Positions 1-5,384 of a DNA stretch of 10,422 nt are shown piece by piece. This DNA comes from an uncultured Mycoplasma sp. (GTDB lineage Bacteria; Bacillota_I; Bacilli_A; RF39; UBA660). The notes below the pieces were generated by a model, which did not search any database, was not told where the DNA came from, and saw nothing but the letters and a program-made list of their open reading frames with translations. Where the stretch lies: NCBI GenBank assembly GCA_947388575.1, contig CANDSI010000022.1, positions 1-10,422 of the forward strand. The letters are read 5' to 3'. Every line of letters starts with the position of its first letter. Positions within the stretch are counted from its first letter, which is position 1. Both the position numbers and the translations under genes were made by a program.

Positions 1-7
1 TTTTCAA

Positions 8-322
8 TTAATTACTATATTTTTTCTTATAAATTTTATTTACTCTTTTTTTCTGCCAATCTTCAAATTTAGTACAATAGTAATCGCCATTTTCTAATTT
101 ATTAACACTTATATTACCATTAGTTATTACGTCATCCGCTAGAGTTTTTTTACCATATTCTAAAACTTTAATATCAAGCTCTGTAAGTTCTGATTTATTT
201 CCTGTTGTTTCACAGCATACATTTTCTTTATCTAGTTTATTTTCTAAATACTCATTTCTTATTCTTAAATCTATATTCTCATCAAATATATTATTTATTA
301 CGTTTATTATTTCATTTCTCAT
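8..322 (-). CDS. Hypothetical phage early protein, 104 aa
   Basis: I do not recognise this protein. It is hydrophilic and charged, with an N-terminal segment rich in Asn/Ile, a Cys-Cys pair near residue 36, and a basic C-terminus ending in KKKYSN. There is no signal peptide or membrane segment, so it is probably cytoplasmic. Its ATG overlaps the TGA of the upstream 56-aa gene as ATGA, with GAGGTAGA in front as ribosome site, so the two are translationally coupled. It is the last gene of the leftward early operon visible here, after the nuclease, and the operon probably continues beyond the window edge. The function is open. Confidence 0.75.
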   Translation of the reverse strand: MRNEIINVINNIFDENIDLRIRNEYLENKLDKENVCCETTGNKSELTELDIKVLEYGKKTLADDVITNGNISVNKLENGDYYCTKFEDWQKKRVNKIYKKKYSN

Positions 323-489
323 TCTTCTACCTCTTTTCTATTTTTTGCATAAATCCAAAATGATTCTAATGTTATTCCAATCCCTAAAACTCTAGTTTGC
401 CAATTGCCAGCACATAATAAGCAAATTAATCCAAATGAAGGTATAACTAAATCCAAAATATAATTAAATATTAATTTTAAAAACTTCAT
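319..489 (-). CDS. Small membrane protein, 56 aa
   Basis: This is a short gene, read by hand on the minus strand. The product starts MKFLKLIFNYILDLVIPSFG and ends NRKEVEE. It has a first hydrophobic stretch at about residues 4-27 (IFNYILDLVIPSFGLICLL) and a weaker second one around 34-47, so it is likely a one- or two-pass membrane protein with a charged cytoplasmic tail. Its ATG begins one base after the TAA of the nuclease gene, with GGGAGAG about 8-14 nt upstream. Its own TGA overlaps the next ATG (ATGA). This tight packing on both sides is the main support for a real gene. The function is unknown; small membrane proteins are common between phage early genes. Confidence 0.7.
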   Translation of the reverse strand: MKFLKLIFNYILDLVIPSFGLICLLCAGNWQTRVLGIGITLESFWIYAKNRKEVEE

Positions 490-1065
490 TTAATACGCAC
501 TCTCCCATTTTTCGCAGTATAAATTATATAATTCATTCGTTTTAAGCCAAGATATGAAATTATCTATTTCTTGCTTTATATCTATATCTTTAAGACTATC
601 TCTTAAGTAATTTTCTCTATATAAATTAATTTCTTCTAAAGTTTTACCTTCTTTGTAGTTATTACTAATCAAATAGCAAAATTCTTCAGCTTCTTCACAT
701 AATTCAAAATATATTAAAGTTTGATATGAGCCATAGAAATTACCTACATCATAACTATCAGTATATTTATAATCGTATATAGTTCCCGCTTTTAAACAAT
801 CTAATCTGCCATATAAAACATACTCTCCTGTATTAGTTTTTATATTCTTAGATAGTTTAACTTGATAGCATCCATTCTTTGTTGGCTTGTAGTTTTTAAT
901 CATAAAATCTTCAAATTTAAAACCTAACTCAATAGCCTCATTGCTTTCAAATTGTTCCCTAGAGAGAACTTTTTTAAAGTCCTCTAGGTTACCATATTCA
1001 TTTTCTAAACTAATAGCATATTTCCAAGAATTAAGAAGGCTAGGAGTAATTAAATATTTACTCAT
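490..1065 (-). CDS. PD-(D/E)XK superfamily nuclease (RecB/Cas4-like exonuclease), 191 aa
   Basis: A phage exonuclease of the PD-(D/E)XK fold, expected to resect DNA ends for recombination or replication. Visible motif residues are Glu52 in GFKFEDF, Asp89 in GRLDCL, Asp98-Tyr99-Lys100 in IYDYKYTD (the D-x-K active-site signature) and Gln115 in YGSYQTLIY, the usual helix glutamine of the RecB-like branch. Length fits a single nuclease domain without a helicase. The ATG overlaps the end of the ATPase gene by 8 bases, with AGAGG six bases upstream, so the two are co-translated. A RecA-like ATPase plus PD-(D/E)XK nuclease is a recurrent pair in Bacillota phage early regions. The family call is firm from the motif spacing; the exact substrate is inferred. 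Confidence 0.8.
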   Translation of the reverse strand: MSKYLITPSLLNSWKYAISLENEYGNLEDFKKVLSREQFESNEAIELGFKFEDFMIKNYKPTKNGCYQVKLSKNIKTNTGEYVLYGRLDCLKAGTIYDYKYTDSYDVGNFYGSYQTLIYFELCEEAEEFCYLISNNYKEGKTLEEINLYRENYLRDSLKDIDIKQEIDNFISWLKTNELYNLYCEKWESAY

Positions 1066-2020
1066 TTTTTGCCTCTGTGGTATTAGCTTCTTTTTTTATA
1101 TATTTTTTATCGCTAGCACTCCAAACAAGTCCCAATTCTTCACATTTTTGCTTAAAAATATGCTGTAATTCTTTTTGACTAGTTAAGTAATGTTTTGCAT
1201 TCTTTATTAAAGCCATAATTTCCATAACATTATCTTCTATCATATTATCAATCAGTGGTGTTATTTCATTCATAACTTTTTCATATTCTTTTTTGTCTTC
1301 TTCATAGAACTTGGCTTCATTAATAGTGTTGTTATCCATCTCTTCAAATAACTTTGTTAAAAAATCATTTTTATTGTTTGGATTTTCTAAATCTGGTATT
1401 TCTCTAACTCCTTTGATACCATGTGTTCCCTTAGCATAATATCTCTCACAATTATCAAAACCAATTGTCCTTTTACCATTGTACATTTCAATGAATCCAC
1501 CTAAGTCCATAGGCTGCCATACATTATCTTTTGTTGAGCCTTCAACTAAAATTCTTAACTTAGTAGCTTCACCATCTTTATCCTCTTTTGCATGAAACAC
1601 TATTACTACGTGTTTATTTAGAGTATAAGCGATATAATCAGTTAGTCTTGCAAATTCTTTACCTACTGCTCCATACCCCTTAATTGATAGCGTTTGTCCA
1701 TCTTTTTGCCCATTTTTACTATCTTGTTTAATTACATATGGTTTCATCAAGTCTAATAACTTACCACCTGTATCAAGCACTAAAGTATCATAATCGCTCA
1801 AATCACTATTCAAATCTTGTAATAGTTCTTCATAATTAAGTGGTTGTGAGAAATCTTTTCTTTCATTCACTCTTACTCTATCAATACCTTTATCTACATC
1901 TATCAAAAGTGGTTTTGGTGCAGATAGCGCTATTGTTGTTTTCCCTATACCTGGAAAACCTGCTATTAACATTCTATATTTCTTTTTTACTTCTCCAATT
2001 TCATATGGTTTCTTTATCAT
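1058..2020 (-). CDS. Phage RecA-like nucleotide-binding ATPase (AAA_24 / Sak4-type), 320 aa
   Basis: An ATP-binding protein of the phage RecA/RAD51-like core family (Pfam AAA_24, often called Sak4), thought to anneal or exchange strands on single-stranded DNA. Walker A is GFPGIGKTT with Lys27 and Thr28. LLIDVDKG follows at 38-45, and Walker B is DTLVLDT ending at Asp83. A later strand at about 138-146 (VVIVFHAKED) fits the sensor region. The C-terminal third (about 225-320) is acidic then Lys-rich and helical, as in other phage members. GAGG lies about 10 bases before the ATG. The gene follows the DUF6273-like gene after a 63-bp gap that contains a hairpin, and overlaps the nuclease gene. With the nuclease it forms a recombination/repair pair. 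Confidence 0.85.
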   Translation of the reverse strand: MIKKPYEIGEVKKKYRMLIAGFPGIGKTTIALSAPKPLLIDVDKGIDRVRVNERKDFSQPLNYEELLQDLNSDLSDYDTLVLDTGGKLLDLMKPYVIKQDSKNGQKDGQTLSIKGYGAVGKEFARLTDYIAYTLNKHVVIVFHAKEDKDGEATKLRILVEGSTKDNVWQPMDLGGFIEMYNGKRTIGFDNCERYYAKGTHGIKGVREIPDLENPNNKNDFLTKLFEEMDNNTINEAKFYEEDKKEYEKVMNEITPLIDNMIEDNVMEIMALIKNAKHYLTSQKELQHIFKQKCEELGLVWSASDKKYIKKEANTTEAKNE

Positions 2021-2058
2021 AATTCTTAATCCTCTTTTCTACTTTTAAATTCATCTTA

Positions 2059-2081
2059 TCGAAATCAATATAGCATTTCGA
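2059..2081 (-). repeat. 7-bp stem-loop just downstream of the variable-region gene
   Basis: On the minus strand TCGAAAT, a 9-nt loop, then ATTTCGA form a perfect inverted repeat that ends two bases after the TAG of the DUF6273-like gene. There is no T-run, so it is not a normal terminator. A hairpin or cruciform shortly after a variable region is a known helper of DGR homing, but the GC-rich stem and short loop of the best-known cases are missing. It could also only protect mRNA ends. Confidence 0.5.
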
Positions 2082-2083
2082 AA

Positions 2084-2662
2084 CTACTTCAGTTCATCAG
2101 TTTTTAGTGTTATTACTGGGCGCAAACCGAAAGTGATGTTCACGTTCCAGTTGTCGAGGTAGCCATTCGAATCCACATAGAACACGTAAGCACGAGTGCC
2201 AAATTTTAGTTCATCCATATTGTTGTATGGAGTCATAGTCCAGTAGTATTTATTTATATTTCTATGTTCATTATCAAGTTCTTCAACCTCTGTCTTGGTT
2301 AACAATCTAACATTACCAACAATATCTAAGCCTTTTAATTTATCATCTTTAAAAGCACCATTTAATACTTTAAAAATATAGCTATCTTCATATCTGTTAT
2401 TTCTAATATCTGAATTGTATCTTACACAATAATCATTTTCGTCTTGATACCATTTATCAGTAAAATACTTTAGCATTTCTTCTCTTGATAAAACACCTTT
2501 CATACACACATCAATTTCATTGCCTCTGACATTAAGTACAAAATATTTATCGTTTGCTATTTCTATTTCATCATATTTTTGGTAGTTATAATTCATATTT
2601 TTTACATACTCTTCTAATTCTTTTATCTTCTTTAATGCATCTTCTTTACTTAACTTTTTCAT
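2084..2662 (-). CDS. DUF6273-like protein, candidate DGR-diversified target, 192 aa
   Basis: Residues 1-25 are a charged helix (KKLSKEDALKKIKELEEY). Residues about 40-130 hold a globular part with DAxxYxxR-like spacing and VRLLTKTEVEEL. The last 55 residues begin YYWTMTPY and end FGLRPVITLK. From memory this C-terminal signature (WTMTPY ... VFYV.SNG.L ... G.RPVI.LK) matches DUF6273-type C-type-lectin-like domains of Bacillota, some of which carry variable regions of diversity-generating retroelements. The ATG shares a base with the upstream stop (TAATG), so it is coupled to the coiled-coil gene; GAAGGAAG is the ribosome site. There is no signal peptide. The GC jump in the last third is described separately. 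The lectin-fold call is moderately sure; ligand and function are unknown. Confidence 0.75.
   Translation of the reverse strand: MKKLSKEDALKKIKELEEYVKNMNYNYQKYDEIEIANDKYFVLNVRGNEIDVCMKGVLSREEMLKYFTDKWYQDENDYCVRYNSDIRNNRYEDSYIFKVLNGAFKDDKLKGLDIVGNVRLLTKTEVEELDNEHRNINKYYWTMTPYNNMDELKFGTRAYVFYVDSNGYLDNWNVNITFGLRPVITLKTDELK
2118..2242 (-). other. Candidate DGR variable region (VR)
   Basis: This stretch encodes the last part of the DUF6273-like domain, from WTMTPY to GLRP. By hand count 19 of 28 codons between the GGC of FGT and the CCA of RP end in G or C, against 7 of 32 in the codons just upstream. Many are NNC codons (TAC, TTC, CTC, GAC, AAC, ATC), the pattern left when AAC codons of a template are changed at adenines during copying. 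Constant GC-rich codons follow at the end (GGT TTG CGC CCA), as expected for an initiation site. No template repeat or reverse transcriptase is in the window, so this would be a target served from elsewhere. Confidence 0.55.
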
Positions 2663-3165
2663 TAATCTTCCTTCTCTCTTAATTCGTTTATTTTTTTAAG
2701 TTCTGATTTAACTGCAACACTGGAAATACCTTTTTTTACCCCTATAATTTGTTTCTTAGGCTTAGTTGGCGGTAATTCTTTAATTCTATATCTATTACTT
2801 TTTAACTCTTTTATTTCAGCCTTTAAATCTTCATTTTCTTTTTTTAGCTTATTATTCTCTTTAGTTGCTCCTCCTGCTTTTCCACAAAGATTTTGATTGC
2901 TTGTTTTTAATTTTTCTATTTCTTCTTTTTGTTGTTCTATAATTATTTTTCTACAAGCACTTTCATTTTTAATTTGTTTAATTTGATTTTCATAAGCTGC
3001 TATCCTTTCGTGTTTAGCATTAAATGCCATATCCTCAAGTGTTTTTTCTCTATTGCTATTTGAACTTTCTATTTTGGTTTTTAATTCATCAATTTTTACT
3101 TCTAAATCTTCAATTTTATCTATGATATCTTCATCTGATTTTTGTTTGTTTTTAAATAATTTCAT
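2662..3165 (-). CDS. Coiled-coil protein, 167 aa, coupled to the variable protein
   Basis: This is a long charged helix protein of no family I can name. Heptad-like Leu/Ile spacing runs from about residue 14 to 40 (IIDKIEDLEVKIDELKTKIE) and again from about 72 to 125 (EEIEKLKTSNQNL, then NNKLKKENEDLKAEIKELKS). The two are separated by CGKAGGATKEN, a glycine break that could form a hairpin between helices. The tail is basic, with PPTKPKKQIIGVKKG. GGAGG lies 8 bases before the ATG, and the stop TAA overlaps the next ATG as TAATG. Such overlap usually means a fixed ratio of the two products, so a complex with the DUF6273-like protein is plausible. It is longer than, and not recognisably similar to, the Avd accessory protein of DGRs. 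Confidence 0.75.
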   Translation of the reverse strand: MKLFKNKQKSDEDIIDKIEDLEVKIDELKTKIESSNSNREKTLEDMAFNAKHERIAAYENQIKQIKNESACRKIIIEQQKEEIEKLKTSNQNLCGKAGGATKENNKLKKENEDLKAEIKELKSNRYRIKELPPTKPKKQIIGVKKGISSVAVKSELKKINELREKED

Positions 3166-3177
3166 ATTCCATTCCTC

Positions 3178-3405
3178 CTACTTTTCTACTTCACTAAACT
3201 GTGATACTTCAATCATATTGCCATCTACTTCGCATTGAACTTTTTCTTTTACTTCGCAATGATAGCTATAACCTTGTTCTCCGTTCAAGTAATACTCATA
3301 TTTAGTTTGCTGATTAATATTTTTCTCTGTAATCATTCCTAAAACAAATATTCCAAAACTCATTAGTATAATTATTACTATTGCTAGTGTTATATCTTTT
3401 TTCAT
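3178..3405 (-). CDS. Single-pass membrane protein with extracytoplasmic tail, 75 aa
   Basis: MKKD is followed by one strong hydrophobic segment at about residues 5-26 (TLAIVIIILMSFGIFVLGMI). The remaining 49 residues are hydrophilic, with two cysteines (YHCEVKEKVQCEVDG) that could form a disulphide outside the cell. The positive N-terminus puts the tail outside. There is no lipobox, so it is an anchored protein or an uncleaved signal. GGAAGGAAAT precedes the ATG. It lies 12 bp after the preceding gene of the operon and 12 bp before the coiled-coil gene. Function unknown; superinfection-exclusion peptides have this shape, but nothing here proves that. Confidence 0.7.
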   Translation of the reverse strand: MKKDITLAIVIIILMSFGIFVLGMITEKNINQQTKYEYYLNGEQGYSYHCEVKEKVQCEVDGNMIEVSQFSEVEK

Positions 3406-3416
3406 ATTTCCTTCCT

Positions 3417-3728
3417 TTACTCAATTTCTAATAATTTTTTTAGTTCTTCTTGTTCTTCTTTGCTAGTCTCATCTTTTTTAAATTCTTTATCAAACCATTC
3501 AGGAATTTTCAAACATTCGCGTAATTCATATACGTTTGGAAAGTATTTGCAAGTTCTAATTGCAATTTTTATCATTTTTATAAATTCCTCGTTAGTTAAA
3601 TCATTAAGACTTGCATAGTATAGTGTTTTTAAATCTTGTGTGTCTTTTTTAGAATAATTTAATAAAAGTAATTTCCAATATTTATTAAATATATTTATAT
3701 TTAACACACACTCCTTATCCTTTTCCAT
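3417..3728 (-). CDS. Possible helicase-loader-like phage protein, 103 aa
   Basis: A small helical protein with a Trp/Tyr-rich start (IFNKYWKLLLLNY), then LTNEEFIKMIKIAIRTCKYFPNV, then an acidic Lys/Glu tail. The "xYFPxVxEL" turn after a helix resembles phage helicase loaders of the G40P-loader type and related replication proteins of Gram-positive phages, a match from memory and weak. I chose the ATG at 3728 because AAGG lies 8 bases before it. The ATG six bases upstream (3734) would leave only two bases to that site. The gene follows the DUF6291-like gene and the 11-bp repeats, as expected for a replication module. Confidence 0.65.
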   Translation of the reverse strand: MEKDKECVLNINIFNKYWKLLLLNYSKKDTQDLKTLYYASLNDLTNEEFIKMIKIAIRTCKYFPNVYELRECLKIPEWFDKEFKKDETSKEEQEELKKLLEIE

Positions 3729-3768
3729 CTCCATATCCTTTTTCTCTTCTTATTCTTAGAATTGAACA

Positions 3769-3857
3769 TCAAATTGAAATCAAATTTATTTTTTGAATTA
3801 CGTTTGATTTATTTTTGATTTTTATTTGATTTAAGTTTGACTTTCTTCTGATTTCTT
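3769..3857. repeat. Iteron array, 11-bp period; candidate phage replication origin
   Basis: On the plus strand TTTGATT-type sites start at 3792 (TTTGAATT), 3803, 3814, 3825 (all TTTGATT), 3836 (TTTGACTT) and 3847 (TCTGATTT): six copies at exactly 11 bp. Two copies in reverse orientation (TCAAATT) start at 3769 and 3780, again 11 bp apart. The array straddles the end of the DUF6291-like gene and the gap after it. Eleven is not a multiple of three, so coding constraint does not explain the spacing. One site per helical turn suits protein binding on one face of DNA, and AT-rich DNA next to it suits melting. Confidence 0.6.
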
Positions 3858-4091
3858 TTTTGCATTATTTGCTTTATTCTTACTCGACTTTAAATTTGCT
3901 TCTATTGATACCCAAGCCATCTCTTTTAATGCTTTTTCCTTTTTAGTAAAAATTGGTTCTTTATCATAGAATACATAATCAAGTATTGCTAAAGTAAACT
4001 CTGCTTTGCTATCTTTATATTTAAATTTTTCAATAGCTACAAAATAAGTTCTAAAGAAAGAAAATCTCTCTATATTGTTCATTTCATGCAT
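3831..4091 (-). CDS. DUF6291-like phage replication-associated protein, 86 aa
   Basis: Residues 4-70 (NNIERFSFFRTYFVAIEKF ... FTLAILDYVFYDKEPIF ... AWVSIEANL) match, from memory, the DUF6291 domain found at the N-terminus of replisome-organiser-type proteins in Bacillota phages. The C-terminus is a short Lys/Asn/Ser tail (KSSKNKANNAKKKSEESQT). Larger relatives continue with a longer Asn/Lys/Gln-rich tail. Here the +2 frame after the stop still reads QIKIKNKSNV, so a small frameshift in the six-A run near residue 79 may have cut the tail, although base composition alone can give such a reading. GAGG lies 7 bases before the ATG. The last 27 bases overlap the iteron array, like origin sites inside initiator genes. 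Confidence 0.75.
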   Translation of the reverse strand: MHEMNNIERFSFFRTYFVAIEKFKYKDSKAEFTLAILDYVFYDKEPIFTKKEKALKEMAWVSIEANLKSSKNKANNAKKKSEESQT

Positions 4092-4116
4092 TAGATTCCT
4101 CGCTTCCTTTACTTTT

Positions 4117-4218
4117 CTAAAAATTTGTAGTATAATTTATCCATAAATAATTTGTGAGATTATTTATTTTGTGCGATGTTACTACACTACTTCGCACTTT
4201 TTGTTTGCGTTTTTTCAT
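4117..4218 (-). CDS. Possible 33-aa basic peptide
   Basis: A short reading frame on the minus strand starts MKKRKQKVRSSVVTSHKI, has GGGG 7 bases before its ATG and ends with TAG. It fills part of the 207-bp gap between the 138-aa gene and the DUF6291-like gene. The frame also contains two hairpins (4143-4167 and 4171-4197), which argue for an untranslated role instead. I give it as a weak candidate. Confidence 0.25.
   Translation of the reverse strand: MKKRKQKVRSSVVTSHKINNLTNYLWINYTTNF
4143..4203 (+). ncRNA. Possible small antisense RNA inside the early operon
   Basis: On the plus strand TTTACT (4108-4113), a 17-bp spacer and TATAAT (4131-4136) form a promoter. The predicted transcript holds a 9-bp hairpin (ATAAATAAT, loop, ATTATTTAT; 4143-4167) and then GTGCGA, a 15-nt loop, TCGCAC and TTTTTG (4171-4202), a terminator-like end. 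It would run antisense to the leftward early mRNA just ahead of the DUF6291-like gene. The -35 box is only fair and the terminator loop is large. Confidence 0.35.
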
Positions 4219-4271
4219 ATTTCTACCCCAAAACTAGATAAGATATAATCATTAAATATGAATAAATTATT

Positions 4272-4288
4272 ATTGATAAAATATCAAT
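4272..4288. repeat. Perfect 7-bp inverted repeat with 3-bp centre
   Basis: ATTGATA, AAA, TATCAAT lies 10 bp after the stop of the 138-aa gene. No T-run follows on either strand, so it is more like a dimeric protein-binding site or RNA end hairpin than a terminator. Confidence 0.4.
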
Positions 4289-4298
4289 TATCCATGAT

Positions 4299-4715
4299 TT
4301 AAGTGCTAATCGTGTTGTTTTCATTAAGACTTACTCCTTTATATTCTCTATTCTCAATTAAACGTGCTCTCCGCATCTTATTAGCTTCTTTTCTAACATA
4401 ATCTAAATCTATATGTGCCTTTTCTAAAACTCTTTTAATAGGCACTCTATGAGGTCTTGTATCGTTGTAATAATAACAACTAGCTAAAGCTTTAATTTGC
4501 TTATCTTTGTCTGTTTCTTGCATTGCTAATACCATTTCTTTGTCTAACTTTTCTTCAAGCTCCATTCTGAACTTATCAGCTCTGCTTTTAGATACTCCGC
4601 CGAGAATTATTCTTATTAGATTTGTATCTACAAACGGATAATTGCAAGCTTCTTCTATTTCAATAAAATTTTTTATGGTTATCTCTCCCTTTGTGTATAT
4701 TACTTGTTCCAGCAA
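4299..4715 (-). CDS. Phage early protein of unknown function, up to 138 aa
   Basis: The N-terminal half has an HTH-like run (FVDTNLIRIILGGVSKSRADKFR). The C-terminal half contains NDTRPHRVPIKRVLEKA and a basic helix (VRKEANKMRRARLIE), a signature I associate with uncharacterised Bacillota phage and plasmid proteins. DNA binding is likely from this but not shown. The start is unusual. The only common start codon in frame is the TTG at 4715, which has no ribosome site and lies inside a hairpin. A clear AAAGGGAGAG at 4692-4683 instead points to ATA at 4682 or 4676, giving a product starting [M]TIKNFIEIEEA or nearby. I list the longest frame and regard the true start as unsettled. It follows the 56-aa gene in the operon. 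Confidence 0.65.
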   Translation of the reverse strand: MLEQVIYTKGEITIKNFIEIEEACNYPFVDTNLIRIILGGVSKSRADKFRMELEEKLDKEMVLAMQETDKDKQIKALASCYYYNDTRPHRVPIKRVLEKAHIDLDYVRKEANKMRRARLIENREYKGVSLNENNTIST

Positions 4716-4717
4716 GT
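4701..4717 (-). repeat. Hairpin in early-operon mRNA, 17 nt shared with the int-proximal sRNA locus
   Basis: The minus-strand RNA reads ACTTG CTGGAA CAAGT (5-bp stem, 6-nt loop) plus A, just ahead of the AAAGGGAGAG of the 138-aa gene. The same 17 bases occur on the plus strand at 8533-8549, so a leftward RNA made there is complementary to this leader. Confidence 0.6.
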
Positions 4718-4756
4718 TTTTTAATATTTAATTTAGTCCCATTTCGAACTTATTAT

Positions 4757-4927
4757 TTACATTTCTGCACCTTTTGGCACTTCCTGAAAATAATCTTCAT
4801 CAGAATCTACATTATAGTAAACTAAATCTAAATCATCCCATTCATATTTTTTATTTTTATAAGCAAATTCCTTTACTACCATTTCATCTAAACTATCGCT
4901 ATAGATATATTTGAAATATTTTTTCAT
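4757..4927 (-). CDS. Small acidic phage protein, 56 aa
   Basis: The product starts MKKYFKYIYSDSLDEMVV and ends YFQEVPKGAEM, with an acidic middle (EWDDLDLVYYNVDSDEDYF). AGAAGGAGAG about 7-9 bases before the ATG is a strong ribosome site and the main support, together with operon position and codon use like its neighbours. It has no Cys and no membrane segment. Acidic small early proteins of phages often bind and block host or defence proteins, including as DNA mimics, but nothing here identifies a partner. The 40 bases upstream of its ribosome site are a copy of the end of the cro-like gene. Confidence 0.7.
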   Translation of the reverse strand: MKKYFKYIYSDSLDEMVVKEFAYKNKKYEWDDLDLVYYNVDSDEDYFQEVPKGAEM

Positions 4928-4943
4928 TCTTTACTCTCCTTCT

Positions 4944-4966
4944 TCTATTTCTTTTGATGTATCATT
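4944..4966. repeat. 23-bp direct repeat, copy A (copy B at 5507-5529)
   Basis: The 23 bases at 4944-4966 are identical to those at 5507-5529, with weaker similarity for about 5 bases more. In copy B they encode NDTSKEIEE, the C-terminus of the Cro-like protein. In copy A the same reading gives EEKSINDTSKEIEEGE and a stop, with no start codon: a severed duplicate of the gene end. The pair brackets the rightward 118-aa gene and the 30-aa peptide. Confidence 0.8.
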
Positions 4967-4968
4967 AA

Positions 4969-4997
4969 TTGATTTTTCCTCCTACTTCTTTTATAAT
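4969..4997 (+). promoter_or_regulatory. Promoter of the rightward 118-aa gene
   Basis: TTGATT (4969-4974), a 17-bp spacer and a perfect TATAAT (4992-4997) on the plus strand. Transcription should start near 5004, 24 bases before the gene. This gives the gene its own control inside a leftward operon. Confidence 0.7.
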
Positions 4998-5013
4998 GAA
5001 GTTTGAATGGAGG

Positions 5014-5027
5014 TATAAAATTTTATA
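5014..5027. repeat. 14-bp perfect palindrome between ribosome site and start codon
   Basis: TATAAAATTTTATA fills exactly the space between GGAGG (5009-5013) and the ATG at 5028, which would otherwise be too far apart (14 bases). As RNA it can fold into a 5-bp hairpin that brings the two closer. As DNA it lies just after the transcription start and could be an operator for the winged-helix product. Confidence 0.6.
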
Positions 5028-5384
5028 ATGTTAGAAGATAAAATAACTATGTTAAATTGTATTGAAGAATGTCCTGATACTTTTATCTCTAAGGAAATAT
5101 TATTTAATGTTTTAAAGTGGAATTATGGTAAAATCAATACTATTATTAAATGTCTTGAAGATGAAGAATTAGTTGAAATCCACTATCTTAGAGGCGAAAA
5201 TAGATATTGTGTTTCTCACAAAGGTAAAATCTTTATTGAAGATTATATATCTGTCAAAAAAGATAATGTTAAAGCGAAACGACAAGATAATTTTAAATCC
5301 ATTAAACTGCCTATAATTTTAATGTTTGTCTCAATAATAATTAGTACATTTATTACTATAATTTTAAATCATTTTACTGAATAA
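5028..5384 (+). CDS. Winged-helix protein with C-terminal membrane anchor, 118 aa (moron candidate)
   Basis: Residues 1-75 read as a winged helix-turn-helix (FISKEILFNVLKWNYGKINTIIKCLEDEELVEI, then a wing around HYLRGENRYCVSHKGK). The segment from about 93 to 114 (LPIILMFVSIIISTFITIIL) is a single membrane helix near the C-terminus, preceded by a Lys-rich stretch, so the DNA-binding part would face the cytoplasm as a tail-anchored protein. No closer family is recognised. It has its own promoter, ribosome site and terminator, opposite in direction to the operon around it. This, with the flanking 23-bp repeat, marks it as an inserted moron gene probably expressed in the lysogen. It may regulate itself through the palindrome before its ATG. 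Confidence 0.75.
   Translation: MLEDKITMLNCIEECPDTFISKEILFNVLKWNYGKINTIIKCLEDEELVEIHYLRGENRYCVSHKGKIFIEDYISVKKDNVKAKRQDNFKSIKLPIILMFVSIIISTFITIILNHFTE

Noticed and set aside
941..1168. Plus-strand hydrophobic reading frame opposite the nuclease/ATPase junction
   Set aside because: It overlaps two genes with clear motifs on the other strand, has no ribosome site, and its hydrophobic look comes from reading AT-rich antisense.
2662..3165. Coiled-coil protein as DGR accessory protein Avd
   Set aside because: It is longer, strongly charged and shows no recognised Avd pattern; only its position beside a candidate variable gene suggests it.
3741..3857. CRISPR array from regularly spaced repeats
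   Set aside because: The repeat unit is 7 bp on an 11-bp ladder with no spacers; it is an iteron array.
4230..4287. Second leftward promoter (TTGATA) after the 138-aa gene
   Set aside because: The matching -10 hexamer at 17 bp (TATTCA) is poor.
4702..4725. Plus-strand terminator (ACTTG/CAAGT plus six T)
   Set aside because: The stem is only 5 bp and no rightward transcript is known upstream; the shared hairpin is better explained as a leader structure of the leftward mRNA.
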